From contig JBBAAW010000007.1 of assembly GCA_041658075.1 (NCBI GenBank), positions 1 to 40,878 on the forward strand: DNA of 40,878 nt. Direction: 5' to 3'. Under the pieces are notes generated by a model. That model saw only the letters and a list, made by a program, of their open reading frames with translations, was not told the DNA's origin and made no database searches. The position numbers and the translations under genes are program-made. Positions 1 to 7,403 of the stretch are shown in pieces. The DNA is from JBBAAW01 sp041658075. GTDB lineage: Bacteria > Patescibacteriota > WWE3 > UBA101185 > UBA10185. The first letter of the stretch is position 1. Every line of letters begins with the position of its first letter.

Positions 1-8
1 GACTGGGG

Positions 9-485
9 ATGCTTTATGAAATGACCTTAACAGTCGACGGAACAGGTATTGGAGGTGTAAATCGAAATACGTTGGCCTCTTTTGTATTAGCACAGGGTGA
101 TTATTTACTAATTGCAATTTTTTCCTTCTGGATTATTAGAAAATTACATCTATCTTTTAGGGAAGCGTTTTTTCTTGCCGGGGGAAAAAGCCTTACCGAA
201 GGTTTGGTCTTTACCGGCGTCCTGCTTAAGACTATTATCTCTCCATCTTTTTTTCTTTCACCATTAGTATTGTCATACTACACCCTAGTGTATGCTAGTT
301 TTATAGCTCTCCCGTTGCTGTATGTTGACGAAGAGTTACTATGGAAAAACGCTAAACCAAAACCCAAACGCTCAATTATATTAATGTGGATAATTGGATT
401 TGTAGTAGCGCTGGCGATACGAATATTTTGGGGCTTAGTCTATGCTCCCATAGTTACAAAATTATTCAATTTGCCGTCAAATTAA
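9..485 (+). CDS. Small polytopic membrane protein, unknown function
   Basis: The 158-residue reading frame carries about four hydrophobic segments (roughly residues 30-46, 62-80, 84-104 and 122-145), so it is an integral membrane protein. I recognise no family and no catalytic motif. The frame is open back to the window edge, so the true start may lie upstream; ATG codons at 9 and 21 are both possible. It is followed after 32 bases by a second small gene on the same strand that has its own promoter. Function cannot be assigned. Confidence 0.6.
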   Translation: MLYEMTLTVDGTGIGGVNRNTLASFVLAQGDYLLIAIFSFWIIRKLHLSFREAFFLAGGKSLTEGLVFTGVLLKTIISPSFFLSPLVLSYYTLVYASFIALPLLYVDEELLWKNAKPKPKRSIILMWIIGFVVALAIRIFWGLVYAPIVTKLFNLPSN

Positions 486-501
486 AGCTCGATTAATATT
501 A

Positions 502-510
502 TGTTATACT
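502..510 (+). promoter_or_regulatory. Extended -10 promoter element for the 518 gene
   Basis: TG at 502-503, then TATACT at 505-510, ending 7 bases before the ATG at 518. No convincing -35 box. No Shine-Dalgarno sequence fits in the remaining space, so the transcript would be leaderless or nearly so. Confidence 0.45.
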
Positions 511-517
511 TAATCAT

Positions 518-913
518 ATGATAAAAAACAAAAATTTGATCTATGGAGTAGCTGCTCTCATGTCTTTAGTCGTTTTATTTCTCTTTGTCTGGAACAACTA
601 CCAAATTCAAGTTCAAGAAAGGTCTATCAAGCCAATAAAATTGCCTCCACAAATTTCAGGAGAATGTGGCATGCAAAATTGCCACGGCATGGATATAACC
701 TGTGGCTCTAATGTTCCGCAAGCCTGTGATTATATGTACAAGGCGGGAGATAATTGCCGTCAATTTGCAAGTTGCCAAACTATGAACGACCAGTGCATAC
801 TGACAAGGGCACCAAAATTTGATAGTTGTAAGTCCTGTGTAGAAAAATGCCAACAAGACTCTCAGGATGATCAAATCAAGTTTTTTCAGTGCGAGAGTAA
901 ATGTGCAGAATAA
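518..913 (+). CDS. Cysteine-rich membrane-anchored or secreted protein
   Basis: 131 residues. A short basic N-terminus is followed by one hydrophobic segment (about residues 8-25) that could be a signal anchor or uncleaved signal peptide. There is no lipobox cysteine next to it. The rest, about residues 48-131, holds 12 cysteines, an even number, in a mix of CxxC and longer spacings, with an early CGMQNCHG stretch and a final CESKC. This suits an exported domain held by disulfides, or a metal-binding domain; I cannot tell which. I do not recognise the family. The start ATG is supported by an extended -10 just upstream. It converges on atl. Confidence 0.65.
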   Translation: MIKNKNLIYGVAALMSLVVLFLFVWNNYQIQVQERSIKPIKLPPQISGECGMQNCHGMDITCGSNVPQACDYMYKAGDNCRQFASCQTMNDQCILTRAPKFDSCKSCVEKCQQDSQDDQIKFFQCESKCAE

Positions 914-970
914 AACACAATTACACTAAGTTGGCAATTCGCTGTATTTTATTGCTATAACACTGTCAAC

Positions 971-1345
971 CTAAATCCCATACTTATCCATAAGCATTTG
1001 AATATACTCGTCGTCGAGATTGAGTTTGTCCAAAAAGTTTTCTTCTGGAATAAAGCGATAAATACACATATCGACCATTAATTTATCTGACACTTCAACC
1101 CCATCCTGCTCCAACAACACTTTTTGCATGTTAGCGTCGTGCTCCAAACATGTTGTACTTATGCGACCTTTTTTATTAACCACCCGCCACCAGGGAACTT
1201 TGTCGCCGCTTTCATGCAAAACCCAACCAACTTGAATTGCCGCCCGAGGAATTCCCACCATCAACGCCACCTGACCATAGCTTACCACTTTCCCCTTTGG
1301 TACTAGACTAACAGCTTTTAGTACACAGTCTTTAAATTTTGACAT
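971..1345 (-). CDS. atl: Alkyltransferase-like protein (ATL), DNA repair
   Basis: 124 residues matching the C-terminal DNA-binding domain of O6-alkylguanine-DNA methyltransferase: VPKGKVVSYGQVA near residues 15-27, the Arg-finger region PRAA (33-36) and the active-site region PWWRVVNKKGRIS (51-63). The methyl-accepting Cys of PCHRV is replaced by Trp52, which is the defining ATL feature, so it should bind O6-alkylguanine without repairing it. ATL proteins are known to flag such lesions for nucleotide excision repair. The gene lies 19 bases after uvrB on the same strand, which fits that role. Trp also replaces the usual His at 53. The roughly 40 C-terminal residues beyond the core are not recognised. 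A TAACTT element 6 bases before the ATG may give an extra promoter. Confidence 0.88.
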   Translation of the reverse strand: MSKFKDCVLKAVSLVPKGKVVSYGQVALMVGIPRAAIQVGWVLHESGDKVPWWRVVNKKGRISTTCLEHDANMQKVLLEQDGVEVSDKLMVDMCIYRFIPEENFLDKLNLDDEYIQMLMDKYGI

Positions 1346-1351
1346 AAATAT

Positions 1352-1357
1352 AAGTTA
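1352..1357 (-). promoter_or_regulatory. Possible -10 element of atl
   Basis: TAACTT on the minus strand, exactly 6 bases before the atl ATG, in the 19-base uvrB-atl gap. It fits the TAnnnT-N6-start pattern seen elsewhere in the window. No -35 box is seen, and read-through from uvrB is equally likely. Confidence 0.3.
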
Positions 1358-1364
1358 CTTACAG

Positions 1365-3443
1365 TTAAAGCAGTTTCTTAAGCGACTTTACAAGGTCGCG
1401 CAGGTGAGCAGCTTGTTCAAAGTTAAGCATTTCCGCCTGATATTTCATCTCTTGTTCCAACCGCTTGATTTCTTTTTTAAGTTCGTTGGGCGGCAGCGAC
1501 TTATAATCGATATCTTTTATGGCTTTTGCTTTTCCACTCTTAGACTTTTCTAGCTGCTCCTCAATTACCTCATCGATTAGTTTTTCTCTAATAGGTTTGG
1601 TAATTTGTACAGGCACAATATCGTGAGCTTTGTTGTAAACCTCCTGTGTGACACGCCTGCGCGTTACTTCCTCCACAGCCCGTGCCATACTCCCCGTAAC
1701 ATTGTCGGCATACATAATGACTTCCCCGTTAATATGGCGCGCCGCTCTTCCCATTGTCTGGACCAAACTCGTTTGACTTCTTAAAAAACCTTCTTTGTCA
1801 GCATCCAAAATTGCCACCAAAGAAACTTCCGGCAGATCCAAACCCTCCCGCAGTAAGTTAATTCCCACCAAAACATCGTACTCACCACGGCGCAAACTGT
1901 CCAAAATATCCGTCCGTTCCAGCGTTTTAATGTCGCTGTGCAAATAGGTAACTTTAATCTTTTTCTCCAACAAATATGTGGAAAGCTCCTCTGCCATACG
2001 CTTGGTTAGTGTAGTGACCAAAACCCGTTCACCCCGCTTAACACACTTAGTAATCCGTTTAATCAAGTCGTCCACCTGACCTTTTGAAGGCAAAATCGTC
2101 ACGGGCGGATCCAAAATTCCCGTTGGTCTAACTAACTGCTCCGCCACTCTCCCCTCACTCATATTAATTTCCCACTCGTCTGGAGTAGCACTCGTATAAA
2201 CCACCTGCCCGACTTTTTGTAAAAACTCATTAAAATTTAGCGGACGGTTATCTAGCGCAGAAGGAAGCCTAAAACCATAATCAATTAGAGTTTGCTTGCG
2301 CGACCTGTCACCGTTATACATACCTCGTATTTGCGGAATACTGATGTGCGACTCGTCAATGACTGTTAAGTATCCTCTAGGAAAAAAGTCTAAAAGTGGG
2401 TAAGGCGCATCTCCTGGAGCGCGGCCATCAAAATACCGCGAATAGTTTTCTATCCCCTTGCAATAACCAATCTCCTGAACCATCTCTAAATCGTATTTGG
2501 TGCGTTGTTCCAGCCTGTAAGCCTCGATGTTCTTACCTGCACCTTTTAGCTCCTTCAAGCGCTTTTCTAAATCTACCTCTATCTGCTTTATCCCCTCTCC
2601 ACGCCTTTCCTCGTTGGTTACATAATGTTTGGCCGGATAAATCATTACAAAACCCCCTTGTCGAGCCTGCATTTTATTAAAGTCGACTTCATCTTGGGTG
2701 ACCGATTTAGTATGCGAGCCTCGCCTTTCTTCTGGCAATCCAGTGTAACTCAAAGAGTCGCCTGTTAACGAGTCAAAAAAGTCTATTGACATTAAAACGC
2801 TATCCAAAACTTCCAGTCGCACCCCATAGTCAACATAGGCAGGAAAAATATCTACACTTTCGCCACGAACTCTGTAAGTACCGCGCTTAAACTCAAACTC
2901 GTTTCGCTCGTAATAAATTTGCGAAAGCCTCATTAACAAATCCGTCATTCTCATTTTCATACCCGCACGCAACTCCAATGCGACTTTGGAATACTCTGCC
3001 GGGGAACCAAGATTGTAAATGCACGACACAGACGCCACCACAATAACATCCTTGCGGGTCATAAGAGATGTAGTGGCCGAAAGCCTCAATTTATCAATTT
3101 CCTCGTTAATATCCGCGTCTTTTTCTATATAAGTGTCTGTTTGAGGTATGTAGCTTTCCGGCTGATAGTAATCGTAATAGCTAACAAAATATTCCACCGC
3201 GTTTTCCGGAAAATAATCCCTAAATTCCTGATAAAGTTGAGCTGCCAATGTTTTATTGTGACTTATGACAAGTGTGGGCTTTTGAACGTTTTGTATGAGA
3301 TTTGCAATCGAAAATGTTTTTCCTGATCCTGTTACACCAAGCAGAGTTTGATGCGAATGGCCTTTTTGAACCCACTCTGTGAGTTTTTCTATGGCTTGAG
3401 GTTGATCCCCGGTTGGCTTGTAAGTAGACTTTAACTTAAACAC
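1365..3443 (-). CDS. uvrB: UvrABC excinuclease subunit B
   Basis: 692 residues, close to the usual 660-680. It is the damage-verifying helicase-like subunit of nucleotide excision repair, loaded by UvrA and cut by UvrC. The N-terminus KPTGDQPQAI is typical. Walker A GVTGSGKT is at 36-43, the damage-probing hairpin YYDYYQPESYIP at 89-100, then a DESH Walker B, the TSATP motif, helicase motifs V and VI, and a C-terminal UVR domain (about 655-692) that binds UvrC. The start is GTG at 3443, with an extended -10 (TGG TAGAAT) ending 6 bases before it, suggesting a leaderless message. It is divergent from lexA across 121 bases and is followed by atl, so SOS control is likely. Confidence 0.97.
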   Translation of the reverse strand: MFKLKSTYKPTGDQPQAIEKLTEWVQKGHSHQTLLGVTGSGKTFSIANLIQNVQKPTLVISHNKTLAAQLYQEFRDYFPENAVEYFVSYYDYYQPESYIPQTDTYIEKDADINEEIDKLRLSATTSLMTRKDVIVVASVSCIYNLGSPAEYSKVALELRAGMKMRMTDLLMRLSQIYYERNEFEFKRGTYRVRGESVDIFPAYVDYGVRLEVLDSVLMSIDFFDSLTGDSLSYTGLPEERRGSHTKSVTQDEVDFNKMQARQGGFVMIYPAKHYVTNEERRGEGIKQIEVDLEKRLKELKGAGKNIEAYRLEQRTKYDLEMVQEIGYCKGIENYSRYFDGRAPGDAPYPLLDFFPRGYLTVIDESHISIPQIRGMYNGDRSRKQTLIDYGFRLPSALDNRPLNFNEFLQKVGQVVYTSATPDEWEINMSEGRVAEQLVRPTGILDPPVTILPSKGQVDDLIKRITKCVKRGERVLVTTLTKRMAEELSTYLLEKKIKVTYLHSDIKTLERTDILDSLRRGEYDVLVGINLLREGLDLPEVSLVAILDADKEGFLRSQTSLVQTMGRAARHINGEVIMYADNVTGSMARAVEEVTRRRVTQEVYNKAHDIVPVQITKPIREKLIDEVIEEQLEKSKSGKAKAIKDIDYKSLPPNELKKEIKRLEQEMKYQAEMLNFEQAAHLRDLVKSLKKLL

Positions 3444-3449
3444 GGTGAA

Positions 3450-3458
3450 ATTCTACCA
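3450..3458 (-). promoter_or_regulatory. uvrB extended -10, leaderless type
   Basis: Minus-strand TGG followed by TAGAAT (3455-3450), then 6 bases, then the GTG start. There is no good -35 at 16-18 bases, as expected for an extended -10 promoter. The upstream side overlaps the -35 of the divergent lexA promoter. Confidence 0.5.
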
Positions 3459-3468
3459 TAAACAACTC

Positions 3469-3496
3469 TTGACATTTGTATTTTATTCGGTAAGAT
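3469..3496 (+). promoter_or_regulatory. lexA promoter
   Basis: TTGACA at 3469-3474, a 16-base spacer, TAAGAT at 3491-3496. Transcription would start near 3503 and leave a leader of about 60 bases. The leader holds CGAAG (3504-3508) and CTTCG (3519-3523), which can form a hairpin, and a Shine-Dalgarno AAGGAG at 3554-3559. Confidence 0.6.
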
Positions 3497-3514
3497 TAGG
3501 AGGCGAAGGAAATA

Positions 3515-3527
3515 CAAACTTCGTTCG
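3515..3527. promoter_or_regulatory. Candidate LexA operator between uvrB and lexA
   Basis: CAAAC-TTC-GTTCG is an imperfect inverted repeat just downstream of the lexA -10. It resembles the Gram-positive SOS box (CGAAC-N4-GTTCG) but has a 3-base rather than 4-base spacer. It is the best operator candidate in the gap; there is no second copy nearby. Confidence 0.25.
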
Positions 3528-3564
3528 GTGGCAACAGTCGCCGATAATTTGATAAGGAGTTACT

Positions 3565-4191
3565 ATGTCGCCCATAACTTTATATAAAAGACAAAAAGAA
3601 ATCGTAGAGTTCATTTCTCAATATATTCAAAAAAATGCCACTTCACCCACTTTGCAGGAAATTGCTAATGCCATGGGGCTTTCGTCCCTTGCCACCGTCC
3701 ATGAACATATTCAAGCCTTAGTTAGAAAAGGTGTTATCCGACGCTTTGAAGGCGCGGTTAGAGGTATAGAGCTTTTAGACGAAAAATTGTCTACCGCCGT
3801 GTCCGGTATTCAACTACCTCTAGTGGGCTATATAGCCGCGGGTAAGCCCATTGAAGCCATAGAAAATCCTCTTGCCACAGTTATGGTGTCGTCCGACTTA
3901 GTATCTAAAACAAAAAGGTGTTTCGTCTTGCAGGTCGTGGGAGACTCCATGATAGACGAAGGAATCCTAGACGGCGACTATGTAGTAATTCAACAACAAG
4001 AAACTGCTTTAGATGGGGAAATTGTGGTAGCTTTATTGGATAACGAGTTTGCCACACTTAAAAAGTTTTACAGAGAAAGTGGCGGAAAGATAAGACTGCA
4101 GCCAGCAAACACTAAAATGGATCCAATCATTGTTGACGCCGACACCGTGACTATCCAAGGTAAAGTTACCGGAATTGTTAGGCGTTATTAG
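3565..4191 (+). CDS. lexA: LexA SOS repressor (S24 autoprotease)
   Basis: 208 residues, typical for LexA. The N-terminal winged helix (about 5-70) includes the recognition region SSLATVHEHIQALVRKG. The self-cleavage site is Ala92-Gly93 in VGYIAAG. The catalytic pair is Ser128 in VVGDSMIDEG and Lys166 in FATLKK. All parts needed for RecA-stimulated self-cleavage are present, so it should be a working repressor. The start is set by AAGGAG 5 bases upstream of the ATG. It is divergent from uvrB, a classic SOS target, and probably regulates both itself and uvrB. Confidence 0.96.
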   Translation: MSPITLYKRQKEIVEFISQYIQKNATSPTLQEIANAMGLSSLATVHEHIQALVRKGVIRRFEGAVRGIELLDEKLSTAVSGIQLPLVGYIAAGKPIEAIENPLATVMVSSDLVSKTKRCFVLQVVGDSMIDEGILDGDYVVIQQQETALDGEIVVALLDNEFATLKKFYRESGGKIRLQPANTKMDPIIVDADTVTIQGKVTGIVRRY

Positions 4192-4236
4192 AAAGTTCCT
4201 TTATTACGTGAACTATCGGTAACAAGTACTATTTTG

Positions 4237-4245
4237 TGATAGTAT
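4237..4245 (+). promoter_or_regulatory. Extended -10 of the phosphoglycerate mutase gene
   Basis: TGA then TAGTAT (4240-4245), followed by 6 bases and a GTG at 4252. This favours the GTG over the TTG at 4246 as the start and suggests a leaderless transcript. No good -35 is seen. Confidence 0.4.
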
Positions 4246-4251
4246 TTGGTA

Positions 4252-4938
4252 GTGGATCTTACTGCCTTTTATCAAAAATACCCCAAGGAAAAAGTTGACG
4301 AGGCGGTTGCTTATTTAAGCTATCACAGCGCTGCTATCTTGCCTAGAGACGAAGATTCCAAGCACCCAATTTTATATGTTTTTAGACACGGGCAGACGGT
4401 CGATAATGCAGAATTCCTTTTTAGCGGATGGCGTGATCCGGATTTAACGGAGTTAGGCGTTAAACAGGCCTTAATTTTGGCGGAAAAGTTAAAAGATAAA
4501 AAAATTCAAATGCTTGTGGCTAGCGACCAAAAAAGAGCTGTAAAAACTATGGAATTGGCGGTATCATTAAACAATACTATAAAAGGTATGGAAATTCATC
4601 AAGACGCGCGAATCAAAGAGCGTTGTTATGGTGACTTGCAGGGATCGAGCAAATTAGAAGTACAGCTTACTGATCCCAAACTTTTATCGGAGTACAGGAG
4701 GTCGTACAGCGTTAAACCGCCGAATGGCGAAAGTATTGCGGATGTAGTTAAAAGAGTCAAAAGTTTTATTGATGAAATTGTCCCACTTATGAAAATGTAC
4801 AAAATGAATGTGGCGGTGTCGTGCCACGGAAACTCTATAAGAGGTTTTAGACAGGTTTTTGAGGGCTTAACCAACGAGCAAACCGCTATGGTGGAATCGC
4901 CCTTGGGTCAAGATTACGCGGCTTATTCTGTTAAATAA
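4252..4938 (+). CDS. gpmA: 2,3-BPG-dependent-type phosphoglycerate mutase
   Basis: About 228 residues of the histidine phosphatase superfamily. The phospho-histidine motif FRHGQT lies near residue 45, followed by FSGWRDPDLTELG, which is diagnostic of the cofactor-dependent mutase branch. The acid/base region ERCYGDLQG and the second histidine in SCHGNSIRG are present. It should interconvert 3- and 2-phosphoglycerate, one step before enolase, which is encoded nearby. Two oddities: an extra N-terminal stretch of about 40 residues before the catalytic strand, and a shortened loop after RRSY where canonical enzymes have a proline-rich insertion. A general phosphatase role cannot be excluded. It is tail to tail with murA, 3 bases apart. 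Confidence 0.8.
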   Translation: MDLTAFYQKYPKEKVDEAVAYLSYHSAAILPRDEDSKHPILYVFRHGQTVDNAEFLFSGWRDPDLTELGVKQALILAEKLKDKKIQMLVASDQKRAVKTMELAVSLNNTIKGMEIHQDARIKERCYGDLQGSSKLEVQLTDPKLLSEYRRSYSVKPPNGESIADVVKRVKSFIDEIVPLMKMYKMNVAVSCHGNSIRGFRQVFEGLTNEQTAMVESPLGQDYAAYSVK

Positions 4939-4941
4939 GTG

Positions 4942-6333
4942 TTATACAACGATATCAGCACCCAATCGCCTGTACAAGTCAAAAATACCTGTATAGCGAC
5001 GCTTTAAAATCTCCACGCCTTCGATTGTTGTTGTAATATCATCGCATAAACTTGCCAAAAACACAGCTTTAGCGCCTTCAATAATCCCGGGAACAGTAAT
5101 CTTTCCACCTTTAAACTTGGTTGGTCCGCTTACAATTATTCTTTGCGGGTCGCTCATAAAAATATTTGCTCCCATGGCGGAAAGCTCTCTAATATAGTCA
5201 AGTCCGGTTTCGTACATCCAGTTTTGCACTAACAATCGACCATTCGTTTTACAAGCTAAAACAACTATTGCCGGCAACGCGTCAATAGGAAAACCCGGCC
5301 AGGGTTTTGGAACAAATTTGGGCAAATCATCGCCAGCTAAAGGAAAACCCGCCTCTTTTAAATCAATAAAAAGCTCACCCGAACCCTTAACCACAAGGTC
5401 CTCTCCGACCTCCGTAATATCAACTCCGAACTTTTTAATAGTGTCCACGATTCCACCGGAAATTCGCTTTATATTTGCTCCTTTAATTCTAATGTTGCCA
5501 CCCGTAATGGCAGACGCCACACAAAGTCCTGCGATGTCAACAAAATCAGGACCTGGAGTAAAATGCGCTCCTTTTAACTGACGCGACCCGTTAACCACCA
5601 CTCTATTTGACCCAGCCCCTTCTACTTTTGCCCCCATAGTCGCCAAAAGATTTTCTAACTCATAAACATGGGGCTCGCACGCGCAACTCACAATTTCTAC
5701 TTGTGACTCTGTCCCTGCGCAGTACATCAAAAAATTTTCCGTGCCTGTAACACTGGCTTCAAATTGCCACACAAAATAATTTGAGGCGACTTTTTTGGGG
5801 GCGGTAAAACGCACATACCCGTCCTCAATAAATTCCGTGGTAATACCAGCTTTGGAAAATGAATCTATATGGGCGCTAATTGACCTCTTACCTAAAACAC
5901 AACCACCCGGAATAGGAACTTCGCAAACACTGAAACGGGCTAAAAGGGGTCCGGCAAACATAATAGAAGCGCGGATCAAACTGCCAAGTTCTTTGTCTAC
6001 TTTATGAGAGTTCAAACCCGCGCAATTTATTTTTATATTGTTGTAATCGGAATCGTCTATGGTGGCACCCAGAAGTTTTAGCATTTCCAGCATTTTTATT
6101 ACATCTGTTGACCGTGGAACATTGTGATAATAAACATCCTCGTCTGTTAAAATACAGGCGGGAAGACAGGCTAAAATTGAATTTTTATTTGGCGCCGGAA
6201 CAACCTCCCCCATAAGAGGTGTGCCTCCCGTTACCTTTATGACTTGACCCATATTATTATTTATTTGGCGATCCCCCCCCAATTGAGCCATCTCCAAAAC
6301 TAACCTACTTCCGCCAATTACACCATCGATCAT
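4942..6333 (-). CDS. murA: UDP-GlcNAc 1-carboxyvinyltransferase
   Basis: 463 residues. It transfers enolpyruvate from PEP to UDP-GlcNAc, the first committed step of peptidoglycan synthesis. Lys50-Asn51 match the KN of the substrate loop, and Cys145 in PGGCVLGKR is the catalytic cysteine (Cys115 in E. coli), so the fosfomycin-sensitive cysteine is kept. The rest follows the two-domain EPSP-synthase-like fold. Numbering shows about 28 extra N-terminal residues: the family would normally start at Met28 (6252). The longer start at 6333 is supported by an ATGA overlap with murB. The extension contains a run of eight G (6273-6280). It is last in the operon eno-murB-murA. Confidence 0.95.
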   Translation of the reverse strand: MIDGVIGGSRLVLEMAQLGGDRQINNNMGQVIKVTGGTPLMGEVVPAPNKNSILACLPACILTDEDVYYHNVPRSTDVIKMLEMLKLLGATIDDSDYNNIKINCAGLNSHKVDKELGSLIRASIMFAGPLLARFSVCEVPIPGGCVLGKRSISAHIDSFSKAGITTEFIEDGYVRFTAPKKVASNYFVWQFEASVTGTENFLMYCAGTESQVEIVSCACEPHVYELENLLATMGAKVEGAGSNRVVVNGSRQLKGAHFTPGPDFVDIAGLCVASAITGGNIRIKGANIKRISGGIVDTIKKFGVDITEVGEDLVVKGSGELFIDLKEAGFPLAGDDLPKFVPKPWPGFPIDALPAIVVLACKTNGRLLVQNWMYETGLDYIRELSAMGANIFMSDPQRIIVSGPTKFKGGKITVPGIIEGAKAVFLASLCDDITTTIEGVEILKRRYTGIFDLYRRLGADIVV

Positions 6334-7391
6334 TTACTATCACCGCCTTTCAAAATACCAATAAACAAAACTTCTGGTTGCAATTTTACACCAAAAATAT
6401 CAAAAACACTTTTTTTAATAAATTCTGCAAACTTATAAACATCGCTTGCCCTTGCACCACCCCTATTTATTATTGCCAAGGCGTGTTTTTGGGAGAGGCC
6501 TACCTTACCATCTTTATAGATAAACCCTTTTGGCAAACCAGATTCTTCTATTAACCATCCCGCGGATAATTTAATCGATCCATTACCTTGTGGCCAATTT
6601 GGCGCATCGGGATATTTCTCTTTGATCTTTTCAAAAATGTCATCCGCTACAACGGGATTATTAAAAAAACTTCCTGCGCTTATAGAATTTGGGTCGTTGG
6701 GATCAATCAACATAGATTTGGACTTTCTCAACTCCAAAACCACCTCCCGCACTTGTTTTAGTGTGGGTCTACTGTCGCTAAATTTCTTCATCAGCTCCTT
6801 ATATCTTAGGCAGGGTTCCTTATTAGCAGATAATTTAAATTGCACGGAAGTTACGATTCGATTTGACCTGCCTTTAAAAATACTTCCACGATATTCAAAA
6901 CCACACTCCTCTTTTGAATACTCGCCAAATTCCTGTTTCCTGGTGTCGTAAAAACGAACTTTTTCTATAATCTCGCGAACCTCTTGTCCGTACGCGCCAA
7001 TGTTCTGCACGACCGACGCACCGACCTTACCGGGAATACCACTTAGACACTCTGCGCCTGAATATCCTTTATTTACCGACTCCAAAACAAGATCGTCCCA
7101 AAGCTCGCCCGCTTTAATATCCGCCATTATTTCCTGTCGATCGTTTTCCTGCCTATACGAGCGTCCTTTAATATCGACAAGTACTACAAGACCTTTAAAA
7201 CCTTCATCGGAAACTAAAACATTGCTTCCTCCTCCTAAAATAAAAATCTTTTGCGACTCTTTTTTAGCCCAGTCACAAGCTTCCACGAGTTCGCCTTCAG
7301 TTTTAACCACGGAAAAATACTTTGCTAAACCACCAATTTTTAAGGTTGTATAAGGGGCGAGAAGGACGTTTTGTTGAACCTCGAATGACAT
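6330..7391 (-). CDS. murB: UDP-N-acetylenolpyruvoylglucosamine reductase
   Basis: 353 residues, close to the 342 of E. coli MurB. This FAD enzyme reduces the MurA product to UDP-MurNAc with NADPH. The FAD-binding stretch ILGGGSNVLVSDEGF, NIGAYGQEV, the Tyr loop FEYRGSIFKG of the type I enzymes, the catalytic serine in SAGSFFNNPV and the late glutamate in QPEVLFIG are all visible. It starts 12 bases after enolase ends and overlaps murA by 4 bases (ATGA), so translation of the two is probably coupled. Having consecutive pathway enzymes side by side strengthens the call. Confidence 0.96.
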   Translation of the reverse strand: MSFEVQQNVLLAPYTTLKIGGLAKYFSVVKTEGELVEACDWAKKESQKIFILGGGSNVLVSDEGFKGLVVLVDIKGRSYRQENDRQEIMADIKAGELWDDLVLESVNKGYSGAECLSGIPGKVGASVVQNIGAYGQEVREIIEKVRFYDTRKQEFGEYSKEECGFEYRGSIFKGRSNRIVTSVQFKLSANKEPCLRYKELMKKFSDSRPTLKQVREVVLELRKSKSMLIDPNDPNSISAGSFFNNPVVADDIFEKIKEKYPDAPNWPQGNGSIKLSAGWLIEESGLPKGFIYKDGKVGLSQKHALAIINRGGARASDVYKFAEFIKKSVFDIFGVKLQPEVLFIGILKGGDSK

Positions 7392-7403
7392 AAGACGGTG
7401 TAA

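Noticed and set aside
4942..7391. Recoding of TGA as glycine, as in some CPR lineages
   Set aside because: TGA serves as a stop at murB/murA and in the many ATGA overlaps of the glycan operon, and protein ends agree with family lengths.
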